Shown here in pieces: positions 25,207 to 34,030 of a DNA stretch of 64,000 bases. The stretch covers positions 70,342 to 134,341 of the forward strand of contig NZ_VDLV01000036.1 of the NCBI RefSeq assembly GCF_013608025.1, in the 5' to 3' direction. The translations under genes and the position numbers were made by a program. Origin of the DNA: Pseudomonas brassicacearum subsp. neoaurantiaca. Lineage in GTDB: Bacteria; Pseudomonadota; Gammaproteobacteria; Pseudomonadales; Pseudomonadaceae. A model generated the notes under the pieces. The model searched no databases and was not told the origin of the DNA. It saw nothing but the letters and a program-made list of their open reading frames with translations. How positions within the stretch are numbered: position 1 is the first letter of the stretch; each line of letters begins with the position of its first letter.

Positions 25207-25408
25207 TATGCTTACCACCAAGATCACTGCTCGGACAAACAGTCCAGTGCAGCCCGCCCAATCCGGCCGGCTGCGGTCGCAGTACCCACCGGTACTGGCA
25301 GACCCCCGAGCTGCACACTGTCCAGAAGACGGCGTGAGGTGAGCCGATGCCACAAGCGTCGCGCACGGACGAAGTTCTCAAGGGGAGGCCGACGGGCCTC
25401 CCTTTTTT
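25207..25408 (+). ncRNA. Candidate small RNA or long structured leader
   Basis: A TATGCT -10-like hexamer at 25207 is followed by about 200 nt lacking a credible ORF. The stretch contains a short stem (AGTACC - CACC - GGTACT near 25272-25287) and ends in a strong intrinsic terminator at 25383-25408. It lies 100 nt before the ATG of the DUF6515-type gene. No matching -35 was seen at normal spacing and no Rfam family was recognised. It could be an independent sRNA or an attenuating leader. Confidence 0.35.
25383..25408 (+). terminator. Strong intrinsic terminator
   Basis: GGGAGGCC - GACG - GGCCTCCC, a perfect 8-bp GC stem with a 4-nt loop, then six T's. The orientation is plus. No protein-coding gene ends upstream on this strand for about 1.2 kb (rluE, 24195), which is why an RNA gene or leader is suspected. 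Confidence 0.8.
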
Positions 25409-25507
25409 ATGCCTGCGAAATAAACCCCGCGCCTGATAACCTGTCGCAGAACCGGCCTTGGCTTTTCCAGTCTTACCTTCAGGCCCCGAACCGTTGTGAG
25501 GAATTTC

Positions 25508-26515
25508 ATGAAGTCGCGCATCTGGCGTTTGGCAGGTGTTGGTCTGTTGTGGGCAAGTGTCAGTGCGCAGGGAGTGGCCGACGATCAGCAAAACCGTGGC
25601 GGCCCCGACGGTGGTCACGGCCAGGACGGGCGAGGCGGCAACGGCCAGGGTTATTCAGGCCAGCCCAGGCAGCAAAGCAACGAGATCATCCGCGGCGATA
25701 ACAGCCGACAGTTCGAGGTCAAGCCGCAGTACCAGGGCGGACAACACTACGAACGTCCGCCGCAAGACCCCAACGTTCAAGGTCGCCCGCCGCAGCCACA
25801 ACCGGGCAATAATCTGCCGATACAGGGCCGGCCGGGCAGCGTGACCCAGACCCGCGAGCCGCAACCGGGGTACTACCGCGATATTCCGCGCCGCAACGAC
25901 GGCTATCCGAACGGCGGGCCTCGTCCCGGTCATGATGGCCGTCCCGATCAGCATTGGTCCGGTCGCCCGGATGGTCATGGCAATGGCTGGGGCCCAGGGC
26001 CGCAATATCGTCCGGGGTATGTGATCGATCGTTTCCCCGATCGCAACTACCGAGTGCCCTATCGCGGCCAGGATTATTTCTACTCCGGTGGCTACTGGTA
26101 TCGCCCGCAGGGCCCGCGTTATGTCGTGGTCCAGCCGCCACGGGGAATTCGCACCCGCTATCTGCCGGACTACGCCCGTGAGGTCTGGATCGGCAGTTCG
26201 CTGTTCTTCCTCGCCGCCGGCGCGTATTACATCTACGAAGCCAATACCCAGGATTACGTCGTGGTCGACGCACCAGCCGCCAACCCGCAGCCACAGCCCC
26301 AGGGCAACAGTTTTGACGTGGTGGCTTACCCGGCCAACGGCCAGTCGCCCGAGCAGGTCAACCAGGACGGCTACGACTGCTACCGCTGGGCGGTGCAACA
26401 GAGTGGTTTCGATCCGCGCAACTACACCTACCCACCGGCGCCGGAAGTGGTGCAGACCTATCGCCAGGCCCAGGGGAGTTGCTTGAGTAGCCGTGGGTAT
26501 CAAGTGACGTACTGA
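25508..26515 (+). CDS. Secreted DUF6515-type Gly/Pro/Gln-rich protein
   Basis: A 335-residue exported protein. Signal peptide MKSRIWRLAGVGLLWASVSA; then about 170 residues of low-complexity sequence rich in Gly, Gln, Pro and Arg; then a compact part with YRVPYRGQDYFYSGGYWYRP, a hydrophobic stretch (IGSSLFFLAAGAYYIYEA), and a C-terminal domain with YDCYRWAVQQSGFDP, a motif often seen in small envelope proteins. It resembles proteins annotated DUF6515; no function is known. The ATG at 25508 follows GAGGAA; a GTG four codons upstream (25496) is less likely. Confidence 0.75.
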   Translation: MKSRIWRLAGVGLLWASVSAQGVADDQQNRGGPDGGHGQDGRGGNGQGYSGQPRQQSNEIIRGDNSRQFEVKPQYQGGQHYERPPQDPNVQGRPPQPQPGNNLPIQGRPGSVTQTREPQPGYYRDIPRRNDGYPNGGPRPGHDGRPDQHWSGRPDGHGNGWGPGPQYRPGYVIDRFPDRNYRVPYRGQDYFYSGGYWYRPQGPRYVVVQPPRGIRTRYLPDYAREVWIGSSLFFLAAGAYYIYEANTQDYVVVDAPAANPQPQPQGNSFDVVAYPANGQSPEQVNQDGYDCYRWAVQQSGFDPRNYTYPPAPEVVQTYRQAQGSCLSSRGYQVTY

Positions 26516-26540
26516 TCACTCGAAATAGAAACAGTCCCCT

Positions 26541-26633
26541 GTGGCGAGGGAGCTTGCTCCCGCTGGCCTGCGCAGCAGGCCCTGGATTTGACGGTCGCTG
26601 CGCAACCGAGCGGGAGCAAGCTCCCTCGCCACG
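26541..26633. repeat. REP pair, family A
   Basis: Two inverted GTGGCGAGGGAGC copies in the convergent spacer between the DUF6515-type gene and the CDF transporter gene. Confidence 0.9.
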
Positions 26634-26657
26634 GGTTTTGTGTTCGAATCCTGGGTA

Positions 26658-27551
26658 TCAAGCGCTGGTGTGCTTCACCACTTCCAGCGGATCGGCATGC
26701 ACCAGCACTTCGGCCTTCGGATACGCGCGGTGAATCGCATCGGCGGCCTGGTCGCTGATGCCGTGGGCGACTGACAAGGTCAATTCACCCGGCAACTCCA
26801 GGTGCAACTGCACGAACCAATGGTTGCCGGAGATCCGCGTGCGCAGGTCATGGGCACCGACCACGCCGGGCACGGCGCAGGCCAGTTCCAGCATGTGCTG
26901 GCTGACGTCCGGCGGCAGCTCTTCATCCATCAGCACCGCGAAGCTTTCCCGGGCGATCTGCACCGCGCTCCACAGAATGTAGAGGGCGATACCGAGGCCG
27001 AACCAGGCGTCGAGTTGATACCAACCGAACCCGGCCAGGACCAGCGCGACCAGGATGCTGCCGTTGAGCAACAAGTCCGAGCGGTAATGCAGCGAGTCGG
27101 CGCGCACCGCATTGGAGCCGGTGGCGCGCACGACCCGATGCTGCAACGCTAGCAGCGCCAAGGTCAGCACCAGGGAAAACACGATCACGCCGACGCTGAG
27201 CCAAGGCGCGTCCACGGGCAGCGGGTTTTTCAGCCGCTCGAAGGCCTGCAAGGCGATCAGCACCGCACTGCCGCCGATAAACAGCGCCTGGGCCATGCCC
27301 GCCAAGGATTCAGCCTTGCCATGGCCATAGCGGTGATCGTCGTCGGCAGGGCGCAGCGAGTAATGCACCGCCAGCAGATTGAGCAACGAGGTGACGCCGT
27401 CCAGCGCCGAGTCGGTCAGGCCGGCGAGCATGCTCACCGAACCACTCAACCACCAGGCCAGCGCCTTGGCGGCGACCAGGATAAGCGCCACGGCCACCGA
27501 CGCCCGGGTGGCCAGGCGTAGCAGGCGAGCGTGTTCGGCACCAGTGGTCAT
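26658..27551 (-). CDS. Cation diffusion facilitator (FieF-like divalent metal efflux)
   Basis: A 297-residue inner-membrane proton/metal antiporter with about six membrane segments. The transport site residues are in GLTDSALDG (TM2, two Asp) and HYRSDLL (TM5, His and Asp), the D-D-H-D pattern of E. coli FieF (Zn/Fe). A cytosolic C-terminal metal-binding domain follows (FVQLHLELPGELTLSVAHG). I chose the ATG at 27551 (MTTGAEHARLLRLA) with AAGGAT upstream; a TTG start at 27578 would overlap the upstream stop. Confidence 0.93.
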   Translation of the reverse strand: MTTGAEHARLLRLATRASVAVALILVAAKALAWWLSGSVSMLAGLTDSALDGVTSLLNLLAVHYSLRPADDDHRYGHGKAESLAGMAQALFIGGSAVLIALQAFERLKNPLPVDAPWLSVGVIVFSLVLTLALLALQHRVVRATGSNAVRADSLHYRSDLLLNGSILVALVLAGFGWYQLDAWFGLGIALYILWSAVQIARESFAVLMDEELPPDVSQHMLELACAVPGVVGAHDLRTRISGNHWFVQLHLELPGELTLSVAHGISDQAADAIHRAYPKAEVLVHADPLEVVKHTSA

Positions 27552-27574
27552 GACGCGATCATCCTTGGGTTGCT

Positions 27575-27994
27575 TCAAGCAGCGGGTTTCAGACCGAGGG
27601 TGGCCAGTTGTTGAGCGTTGCCCTTGTGCTGGATCAGGCGTGGATCGTCCAGCGGGAAGCTGCGGCCCAGTTCGCTTTCAAGGATGGCTTGCAGCTTGTG
27701 ATTGTTGACCGTGCCGTCGGGGTTGATGGCCGGCTTGAGTTTCTCCGGATCGATCTGGACGCTCTTGCCCGGCTCGAAATAAATCGCGCCGGTGGCGAAG
27801 TCCACGGCAAAGGCGATCAGGCCGGGGATGATGTAGAACAACAGGCCGACGGCATCGAGCGCGGCGATGGCCGGGTCGATCTTGCCTTCGATCTGGCCGC
27901 GACGGTCCGGGTAGAAGATCGAGCCACAGGCGCTGATCTGGGTCAGCAGGGTGGCGACCAGGACGCCGCCGATCACGCGAAAGGGAATACGCAT
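27575..27994 (-). CDS. Small YceK/YidQ-like lipoprotein
   Basis: A 139-residue protein with a lipoprotein signal peptide (MRIPFRVIGGVLVATLLTQ, then ISAC lipobox), the motif GSIFYPDRRGQIEGKIDPAI, and a hydrophobic segment (LLFYIIPGLIAFAVDFATGA). Length and layout recall the YceK/YidQ lipoproteins. Similar Pseudomonas entries are sometimes mislabelled polyribonucleotide nucleotidyltransferase, and no such domain is present. Start ATG 27994 with CAGGAG upstream. It precedes the CDF gene by 23 nt on the same strand. Confidence 0.8.
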   Translation of the reverse strand: MRIPFRVIGGVLVATLLTQISACGSIFYPDRRGQIEGKIDPAIAALDAVGLLFYIIPGLIAFAVDFATGAIYFEPGKSVQIDPEKLKPAINPDGTVNNHKLQAILESELGRSFPLDDPRLIQHKGNAQQLATLGLKPAA

Positions 27995-28089
27995 AGCAAT
28001 CTCCTGAGCAGGTATGGGCGTTGCTGGTTGGAGTCCAGACCACGCTAAACAGTTCGCCGTTATACTCGGCCCTCTGTTTTGGAGCCAGC

Positions 28090-30606
28090 ATGATTTCTTT
28101 GCCGATTGATGAAGTTTTACCCGCGCTGCGCCAAGCCCTGGCATTGCGCCACGAAGCGGTGCTCGAAGCGCCGCCTGGCGCCGGTAAAACCACCCGTGTT
28201 CCCCTGGCCTTGTTGAACGAGCCCTGGCTGGCCGGGCAAACCATTCTCATGCTCGAACCCCGCCGCCTGGCGGCACGGGCGGCGGCCGAGCGGCTGGCCA
28301 GCGAGCTGGGGGAAAAGGTCGGTGAAACCGTGGGCTACCGGATTCGCCTCGACAGCAAGGTCGGCCCCAATACCCGCATTGAAGTGGTCACCGAAGGCAT
28401 CCTCACCCGCCGCTTGCAGGATGATCCGGCCCTGGAAGGCGTGGGGCTGCTGATTTTCGATGAATTCCACGAGCGCAGCCTCGACGCCGACCTGGCCCTG
28501 GCTTTGAGCCTCAACGGTCGGGAGCTGTTTCGCGAAGAGCAGCCGCTGAAAATCCTGTTGATGTCCGCGACATTGGAAGGCGAGCGCCTGGCAGGACTGC
28601 TCGACGACGCGCCGATCCTGCGCAGCGAAGGACGCATGTTCCCGGTGACGGTGCGCTGGGGCCGCCCCTTCCAGTCTGGAGAATTCATCGAGCCGCGACT
28701 GGTGCAGACCGTGCTCGAGGCGCTGCACGATGAAACCGGCAGCGTGCTGGTGTTCCTGCCTGGGCAAGCGGAAATCCGTCGCGTTCATCAACAATTGGCC
28801 GATGCCCTCGGCGACGGCGGCAACGTGTTGCTCTGCCCGTTGCATGGCGAACTGGACCTCGCTGCCCAGCGCGCCGCCATCGATCCGGCGCCGCCCGGCC
28901 AACGCAAAGTCGTGCTGGCCACCAACATCGCCGAGACGAGCCTGACCATCAATGGTGTGCGGGTGGTGGTGGACGCCGGACTCGCCCGCGTGCCGCGATT
29001 CGATCCGGGCAGTGGCATGACCCGTCTCGACACCCAGCGCATCTCCCGGGCCAGCGCCACCCAGCGTGCCGGACGTGCCGGGCGATTGGAACCCGGGGTT
29101 TGCTACCGGTTGTGGTCCGAAGACCAGCACGAACAATTGGCCGCCTACGGCAGTGCGGAGATTCTTTCAGCGGACTTGGCAGGGTTGGCCCTGCAACTGG
29201 GACGCTGGGGCGTGACGCCGCAGCAGTTGGTCTGGCTCGACGTTCCGCCGACCGCCGCGTATGCCCAGGCCCAGGACCTGCTGCAACGTCTCGGCGCACT
29301 CGATGGCGGCCAACTGACCCGACACGGTCAGGCCATGGCCGAGCTGCCGGCCCATCCGCGGATCGCGCACTTGCTGTTGCGCGGACAGGCGCTGGGGTTG
29401 GCGGACATGGCCTGCAACGTCGCCGCACTGTTGGGCGAGCGTGACATTCTCCGGGGTGCTGGCGCGGACCTGCACAGCCGACTGGTCTTGTTGTCCGGCG
29501 AGGAGCGAGCGGCGCGCGGCGCCCAGGGTGGCGTGCAGCGGGCCCGGCAGTTGGCCAAGCAATATCGCGGCTATCTACGGGGCAAGGCCGAGGAAGCCGT
29601 CGCCGATCCCGACCATCCGCGCTGGCTTGGTGCATTGTTGGCGTTGGCCTATCCGGATCGTGTCGCGCAGCAACGGCGCCCCGGCGGTGCGGAGTATCGC
29701 CTGGCCAATGGTCGTGCGGCGCTGTTCGCCGAGGCGGACAGCCTTATGAAACAAGCGTGGCTGGTGATCGCCGACCTGGGCAGCCGCCAGGGCCAGCGGG
29801 AAGAGCGGATTTACCTGGCGACGGATTTCGACCCGACGCTGTTCGATTCGGTATTGGCCGAGCAAGTGCGCACGGTGGATCAACTGGATTGGGACGAGCG
29901 CGAAGGCGTGCTGCGGGCCGAGCGCCAGCGCAAGGTCGGCGAACTGGTGCTCAGCCGCGAGCCGTTGATCGGGCTGGATGAAGCGGCCCGCAGCCAGGCG
30001 TTGGTCAACCTGGTGCGGCGCAAGGGCCTGGAGCTGCTGCCGTGGACGCCGGAGTTGCGGCAATGGCAAGCGCGCGTGGCGCTGTTGCGCCGGCTCGACC
30101 TGGAGGCCAAGGGTGAAAGTGAATGGCCGGATGTCAGCGACATAGCGTTGCTGGGCAGTCTCGAAGATTGGTTGATGCCGTATCTGGGGCGGGTGTCGCG
30201 ACTCAGTCATTTCGCCAACCTGGATCTGTCGAATATCGTCCATAACCTGTTGCCCTGGCCGTTGCCGCAACGCTTGGACGAACAGGCGCCCCATCACCTG
30301 AGCGTGCCTTCGGGGTCGTCGATCCGCCTGGATTACAGCGAGCATCCGCCGATCCTGGCAGTGCGCTTGCAGGAGCTTTTCGGCCTGGCCGACACCCCGC
30401 GAATCGCCGGTGGCCGCCAGGTGGTCAAGCTGCATCTGCTATCGCCGGCACGTCGGCCAGTGCAAGTAACCCAGGATTTGGCGAACTTCTGGCGCAGCAC
30501 CTACGCCGAGGTGAAGAAAGACCTCAAGGGGCGATATCCCAAGCATTACTGGCCGGATGATCCGCTGGTGGCCGAGGCGACGGCGCGGGCCAAGCCGCGT
30601 AAGTGA
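28090..30606 (+). CDS. hrpB: ATP-dependent helicase HrpB
   Basis: An 838-residue DEAH-box helicase. Walker A is APPGAGKTTRVPLALL, Walker B is LIFDEFHERS, motif III is MSATLEGERL, motif VI is QRAGRAGRLEPGVCYRL. HA2 and HrpB-specific C-terminal domains follow. Length matches E. coli HrpB (about 820). Its cellular substrate is unclear in most bacteria. I chose the ATG giving MISLPIDEVLPALRQAL; the frame runs upstream to a TTG without support. Divergent from the small lipoprotein gene with a 95-nt spacer. Confidence 0.95.
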   Translation: MISLPIDEVLPALRQALALRHEAVLEAPPGAGKTTRVPLALLNEPWLAGQTILMLEPRRLAARAAAERLASELGEKVGETVGYRIRLDSKVGPNTRIEVVTEGILTRRLQDDPALEGVGLLIFDEFHERSLDADLALALSLNGRELFREEQPLKILLMSATLEGERLAGLLDDAPILRSEGRMFPVTVRWGRPFQSGEFIEPRLVQTVLEALHDETGSVLVFLPGQAEIRRVHQQLADALGDGGNVLLCPLHGELDLAAQRAAIDPAPPGQRKVVLATNIAETSLTINGVRVVVDAGLARVPRFDPGSGMTRLDTQRISRASATQRAGRAGRLEPGVCYRLWSEDQHEQLAAYGSAEILSADLAGLALQLGRWGVTPQQLVWLDVPPTAAYAQAQDLLQRLGALDGGQLTRHGQAMAELPAHPRIAHLLLRGQALGLADMACNVAALLGERDILRGAGADLHSRLVLLSGEERAARGAQGGVQRARQLAKQYRGYLRGKAEEAVADPDHPRWLGALLALAYPDRVAQQRRPGGAEYRLANGRAALFAEADSLMKQAWLVIADLGSRQGQREERIYLATDFDPTLFDSVLAEQVRTVDQLDWDEREGVLRAERQRKVGELVLSREPLIGLDEAARSQALVNLVRRKGLELLPWTPELRQWQARVALLRRLDLEAKGESEWPDVSDIALLGSLEDWLMPYLGRVSRLSHFANLDLSNIVHNLLPWPLPQRLDEQAPHHLSVPSGSSIRLDYSEHPPILAVRLQELFGLADTPRIAGGRQVVKLHLLSPARRPVQVTQDLANFWRSTYAEVKKDLKGRYPKHYWPDDPLVAEATARAKPRK

Positions 30607-30628
30607 ACAGAACCGACACAAAGCCCCT

Positions 30629-30716
30629 GTGGGAGCGAGCTTGCTCGCGATAGCGGCCGATCAGGCAAATTTTTTGTCGACTGACACGCCGCCATCGCGA
30701 GCAAGCTCGCTCCCAC
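30629..30716. repeat. REP pair, family B
   Basis: Inverted GTGGGAGCGAGC copies between the convergent hrpB and endonuclease/phosphatase-family genes. Confidence 0.9.
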
Positions 30717-30731
30717 AGTCTCCGGATTCTG

Positions 30732-31811
30732 TCACGGCATCGCCGGCAACAAGAACCGCGCAATCACCGGCAAATGATCCGAGATGCGTAACGTGTCGTC
30801 CTGCCGGACCTGGGCTTCGACTCGCTTGAGGCGCGGGCTGTAGAACAGGTAGTCGACGGTGCGGTCGGGGCCGTTGAGGCCGGGGTCGTTCGGGTAGTGG
30901 GTCAGCCAGTGCTCGCGGTCGATGCCGCTGGCCTCATTGTTGGTCGGGATCATCGGGTATTTGTCCCATAGGACGTGCAGCTCGCTGTCGGCGGAGTAGG
31001 GCGAGCGCTGTTCGGCCGGTAGGCGTCGGTATTGACCCAGGGGCAACAAGTTGAAATCGCCACCGATCAACCAGGACGTGCCGGCGGATTCAAGCTTGTC
31101 CAAAGCCTTGGACACGGCATTGACCTGTTTCTGCGTGGTGTCGTCCGGCTGTGTCGCTCGCTCCAGGTGCGTGTTGAGCACCGCCACTTGGCCGCCGCCG
31201 TTCAGGGCCAGGTAACTCACCAGCAAGGCGTTTTTCGGCTGGAACTGACGGCTGATGAAATTCCCATCCGCCACCGGCAATTGCACCCGCTCGGCATGGT
31301 CGATGCGGTAGCGACTCAGTGTCGCCAATTGCCGGCCGACGCTGCCGAAGATTCGCGGGCTGGGGATGAAGTCGGCTTTCCAGTCGAAGGCGCTGGTGCC
31401 GCATGGGTAGAGGTCGGCCAGGCGCTCCTGCAACAGCTTGAGTTGTTCCTGGTAATGGCTGGCCTTGGCGCCGTTATCCAGTTCCTGGAGCAACACCACG
31501 TCCGGTTGCTCGTCGCGGATGACCCGTGCCACTTCGTCGAGGCTGAAGGCCATGTCTTCCAGGGTCGGGCTTTCATCGTCGCCCTGGGCCAGGTCGTGCC
31601 AGAACACGTAGCGCTTGCCGGCCAGGAACTGCACGTTCCAGGTCATCACCTTCAACGCCTGGCCGGGCATCAGCGTCGCGGCGTTCGCGGCGCAACTGAC
31701 CGGCAGCGCTTCCCGGGCCTGGGGCCGCCAGGTCAGCCCATAGATCGAAAAGACGCCGATACCGACGATCAACAACATGCCCAGCACGGTGTATCGCAGC
31801 ACACGGCTCAT
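30732..31811 (-). CDS. Membrane-anchored endonuclease/exonuclease/phosphatase family protein
   Basis: A 359-residue protein with one N-terminal membrane anchor (YTVLGMLLIVGIGVFSIYG) and a periplasmic EEP domain. Metal/phosphate motifs are MTWNVQFL, VVLLQELDNG, GGDFNLLP and the C-terminal ISDHLPVIA. EEP members act on phosphodiesters in nucleic acids or lipids; the substrate is not predictable here. I chose the ATG giving MSRVLRYTVLGML, whose ATGA overlap with the preceding YciC-like gene implies coupling. Confidence 0.87.
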   Translation of the reverse strand: MSRVLRYTVLGMLLIVGIGVFSIYGLTWRPQAREALPVSCAANAATLMPGQALKVMTWNVQFLAGKRYVFWHDLAQGDDESPTLEDMAFSLDEVARVIRDEQPDVVLLQELDNGAKASHYQEQLKLLQERLADLYPCGTSAFDWKADFIPSPRIFGSVGRQLATLSRYRIDHAERVQLPVADGNFISRQFQPKNALLVSYLALNGGGQVAVLNTHLERATQPDDTTQKQVNAVSKALDKLESAGTSWLIGGDFNLLPLGQYRRLPAEQRSPYSADSELHVLWDKYPMIPTNNEASGIDREHWLTHYPNDPGLNGPDRTVDYLFYSPRLKRVEAQVRQDDTLRISDHLPVIARFLLPAMP

Positions 31812-32467
31812 GGCTCGGATTTTTCTGCAATCAGCATGAACATTCGGAACAGCACCACCGTCGTGAACAATTGCAGGAAGCTGTGGACGCTGTCGATCAG
31901 CAAGCTGATCAACGGGTTCTGGGGCGCAGGGTACACCGAGACGCTGGCGCCCTTGAGCAGCCACAGCGGGACCATCACGGCCAGGATGCACAGCAGGATT
32001 CGCCAGAAATGACCTCGACTCAGGCGCGCGCTTTCCTTCATGGCGGCCAGTGGCGACATGCCCCTCAACACCAACAGGTATTCACCAAAGGCCAGGACCA
32101 CCATCAGCCACAGCCCCGGCAGGAAATACAACGAGATGCCAATCAGGATCAGCAGCGTATTGAGGGCGGTCAGCAAGGCAAAGCGTGGCCACTGGAGCAG
32201 GGCGGCCGCGAGCAGGTCGCGGGCGCGTGGGGCTTCGCCGCGACTGCGGGCGTCGAGAAACAGAATCAACGCGGCGGTATACAACGGGTACACCAACAGA
32301 CCGACGATCACGCTGTAGCCGGAAAAACCTTCGGCCCCGAAGGCGTTGTCCACCCCTTGTTGCAGCACCGCTTCAATGATCACCAGCGGCAGGCACAACT
32401 GGGCGATGCGGCCCAGATGGCGCTTGAAAAAATACAAGGAGTCACGCAGTACTTCTAACGGATTCAT
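31808..32467 (-). CDS. YciC-family (UPF0259) inner-membrane protein
   Basis: A 219-residue protein with about five or six hydrophobic segments (QLCLPLVIIEAVLQ, VIVGLLVYPLYTAALILF, LLTALNTLLILIGISLYFL, RILLCILAVMVPLWLL). It matches the YciC/UPF0259 group; function unknown. Start chosen at MNPLEVLRDSLYFFKRH; an in-frame ATG 15 codons upstream (32512) is possible, and neither has a strong ribosome site. Its stop overlaps the downstream EEP-family gene by 4 nt. Confidence 0.8.
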   Translation of the reverse strand: MNPLEVLRDSLYFFKRHLGRIAQLCLPLVIIEAVLQQGVDNAFGAEGFSGYSVIVGLLVYPLYTAALILFLDARSRGEAPRARDLLAAALLQWPRFALLTALNTLLILIGISLYFLPGLWLMVVLAFGEYLLVLRGMSPLAAMKESARLSRGHFWRILLCILAVMVPLWLLKGASVSVYPAPQNPLISLLIDSVHSFLQLFTTVVLFRMFMLIAEKSEP

Positions 32468-32591
32468 GGGTCGGTATCGCAGTTCAAAAAAGCGGTCCGA
32501 CACTTTACCCATCAGGTGACCGCAGAAACAAACGTAAACATCAGGTAAAGACCATTGAAAGGTTCCCGGAGGCCCCCATTACTGACGGGCA

Positions 32592-32621
32592 CCGGTCTTT
32601 TGCGGACCGGCTTGGTTTTTT
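32592..32621 (+). terminator. Terminator-like hairpin in the leader of the DUF2076 gene
   Basis: CCGGTC - TTTTGCG - GACCGG followed by CTTGG and a run of seven T's, ending 24 nt before the ATG at 32646. No gene precedes it on the plus strand for 1.9 kb, so it may be an attenuator or the end of a very short RNA. Confidence 0.5.
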
Positions 32622-32645
32622 ATCCGGCAATCTGATGAGGTCGCC

Positions 32646-33401
32646 ATGAACAGCGAAGAACAAACCCTGATCGATGGACTGTTTTCACGGCTGCAACAGG
32701 CCGAAAAGGATTCAGCCCCGCGCGACGCCCAGGCTGAGGCGCGGATCAAGGAGCATTTGGCCAACCAGCCTGCGGCGGGCTATTTCATGGCCCAGGCGAT
32801 CCTGGTGCAAGAGGCCGCGATCAAGCGCCTGGACGAGCAGAACAAGCAACTCGCCCAGCAGGTCGAGCAATTGCAAGCCGAGTTGCAGCAGGCCCGCAAC
32901 CCGGTTTCGGCGCCCAGCGGCGGCGGTGGTTTTCTCTCGAGCATTTTTGGTGGCAGCAGCCGCGATTCCCGTCCTGCGGGCACACCGGCACCCAGCGGTG
33001 GCGGCTGGCGTGAACCGGGACGGCCATCGTCCAATGCGCCGGCCCAGCAAGGTTTCGCTGCCGCGCCCGGCAACTATGGCGCGCCGCAACAGCAGGCCCC
33101 GGCGGCCAGCAGCTTCCTCGGTGGCGCCCTGAAAACCGCGGCAGGCGTGGCCGGTGGCGTGATGCTGGCCCAGGGCATCAGCAGTCTGTTCCACAGCAAT
33201 CAGCCTCAGGAAATCGTTGAGATCCTCAAGGAGGAACCGGCCCAGCCCGTGAACGATACGGCCAACAGCAGCGACAACGGCTGGGGCGATGACCAGCGGG
33301 TGGCCGACAACGGTACCTACGACAACGACCCGGGCGGTTTCAGCGACGCGGACTACGGCGACGATTCGTCCTTCTTTGGCGACGACGATTCCTTCGTCTG
33401 A
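32646..33401 (+). CDS. DUF2076 family periplasmic-ligand-like protein
   Basis: A 251-residue soluble acidic protein. N-terminal helical part with coiled-coil character (residues 1-85, many Gln/Glu: LDEQNKQLAQQVEQLQAELQ), a Gly/Ser/Pro linker (SGGGGFLSSIFGGSSRDSRP), a short hydrophobic alanine/glycine segment (FLGGALKTAAGVAGGVMLA), and a very acidic C-terminus (DADYGDDSSFFGDDDSFV). This matches DUF2076; function unknown. GATGAGG precedes the ATG. Confidence 0.85.
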   Translation: MNSEEQTLIDGLFSRLQQAEKDSAPRDAQAEARIKEHLANQPAAGYFMAQAILVQEAAIKRLDEQNKQLAQQVEQLQAELQQARNPVSAPSGGGGFLSSIFGGSSRDSRPAGTPAPSGGGWREPGRPSSNAPAQQGFAAAPGNYGAPQQQAPAASSFLGGALKTAAGVAGGVMLAQGISSLFHSNQPQEIVEILKEEPAQPVNDTANSSDNGWGDDQRVADNGTYDNDPGGFSDADYGDDSSFFGDDDSFV

Positions 33402-33413
33402 CCTGCCATTCGT

Positions 33414-33435
33414 CCGAGGCGCACGGGCGCCTCGG
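33414..33435. terminator. GC-rich hairpin after the DUF2076 gene
   Basis: CCGAGGCGC - ACGG - GCGCCTCGG, a perfect 9-bp stem starting 13 nt after the stop codon. No clear T-run follows, so efficiency as an intrinsic terminator is uncertain. Confidence 0.5.
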
Positions 33436-33529
33436 GCCGATTATTCGCGGAACATTCCTTGAGGCTGGCATACTGGGCGACTTTTCGGGCCGGGTGGCCT
33501 GCACGCGTGTGCATTCATGAGGAAACGCG

Positions 33530-34009
33530 GTGAAAAAAATCGCAGTGTTCGCCGATGTCCAGAACCTCTACTACACCGTGCGCCAAGCCTATGGCTGCCA
33601 TTTCAACTACGCGGCGCTGTGGGCTGATGTCAGCAAACAGGGCCAGATCGTCGAGGCCTATGCCTACGCGATCGATCGCGGCGACAGCAAGCAACAGCAG
33701 TTCCAGCAGATCCTGCGCAACCTCGGCTTCACCGTAAAGCTCAAGCCCTACATCCAACGCAGCGACGGCTCGGCCAAGGGCGACTGGGATGTGGGCATCA
33801 CGCTCGACATCATGGACGCCGCCGACCATGTCGATGAAGTGGTGCTGGCCTCCGGCGATGGCGATTTCGACATGCTGCTTGAACGCATCATCAGCAAGCA
33901 CGGTGTGCAGGCGGTGGCCTACGGCGTGCCAGGGTTGACCGCCAACTCGCTGATCCGCGCCGCCAGCCGCTACGTGCCCATCGAAGGCGCGTTGCTGCTC
34001 AAGAACTGA
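33530..34009 (+). CDS. NYN-domain (LabA/DUF88-like) putative ribonuclease
   Basis: A 159-residue PIN-like NYN domain protein. Acidic residues of the predicted active site occur in AVFADVQNLYY, GDWDVGITLDIM and VVLASGDGDFDMLLERI, the pattern of LabA-like proteins. NYN proteins are predicted metal-dependent RNases. It starts with GTG at 33530 (GAGGAAACGC upstream). It lies 21 nt upstream of a DnaQ-like exonuclease gene on the same strand, so the two nuclease-like genes probably form an operon. Confidence 0.9.
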   Translation: MKKIAVFADVQNLYYTVRQAYGCHFNYAALWADVSKQGQIVEAYAYAIDRGDSKQQQFQQILRNLGFTVKLKPYIQRSDGSAKGDWDVGITLDIMDAADHVDEVVLASGDGDFDMLLERIISKHGVQAVAYGVPGLTANSLIRAASRYVPIEGALLLKN

Positions 34010-34030
34010 TCTTCAAGGAGCCCCACGGGT

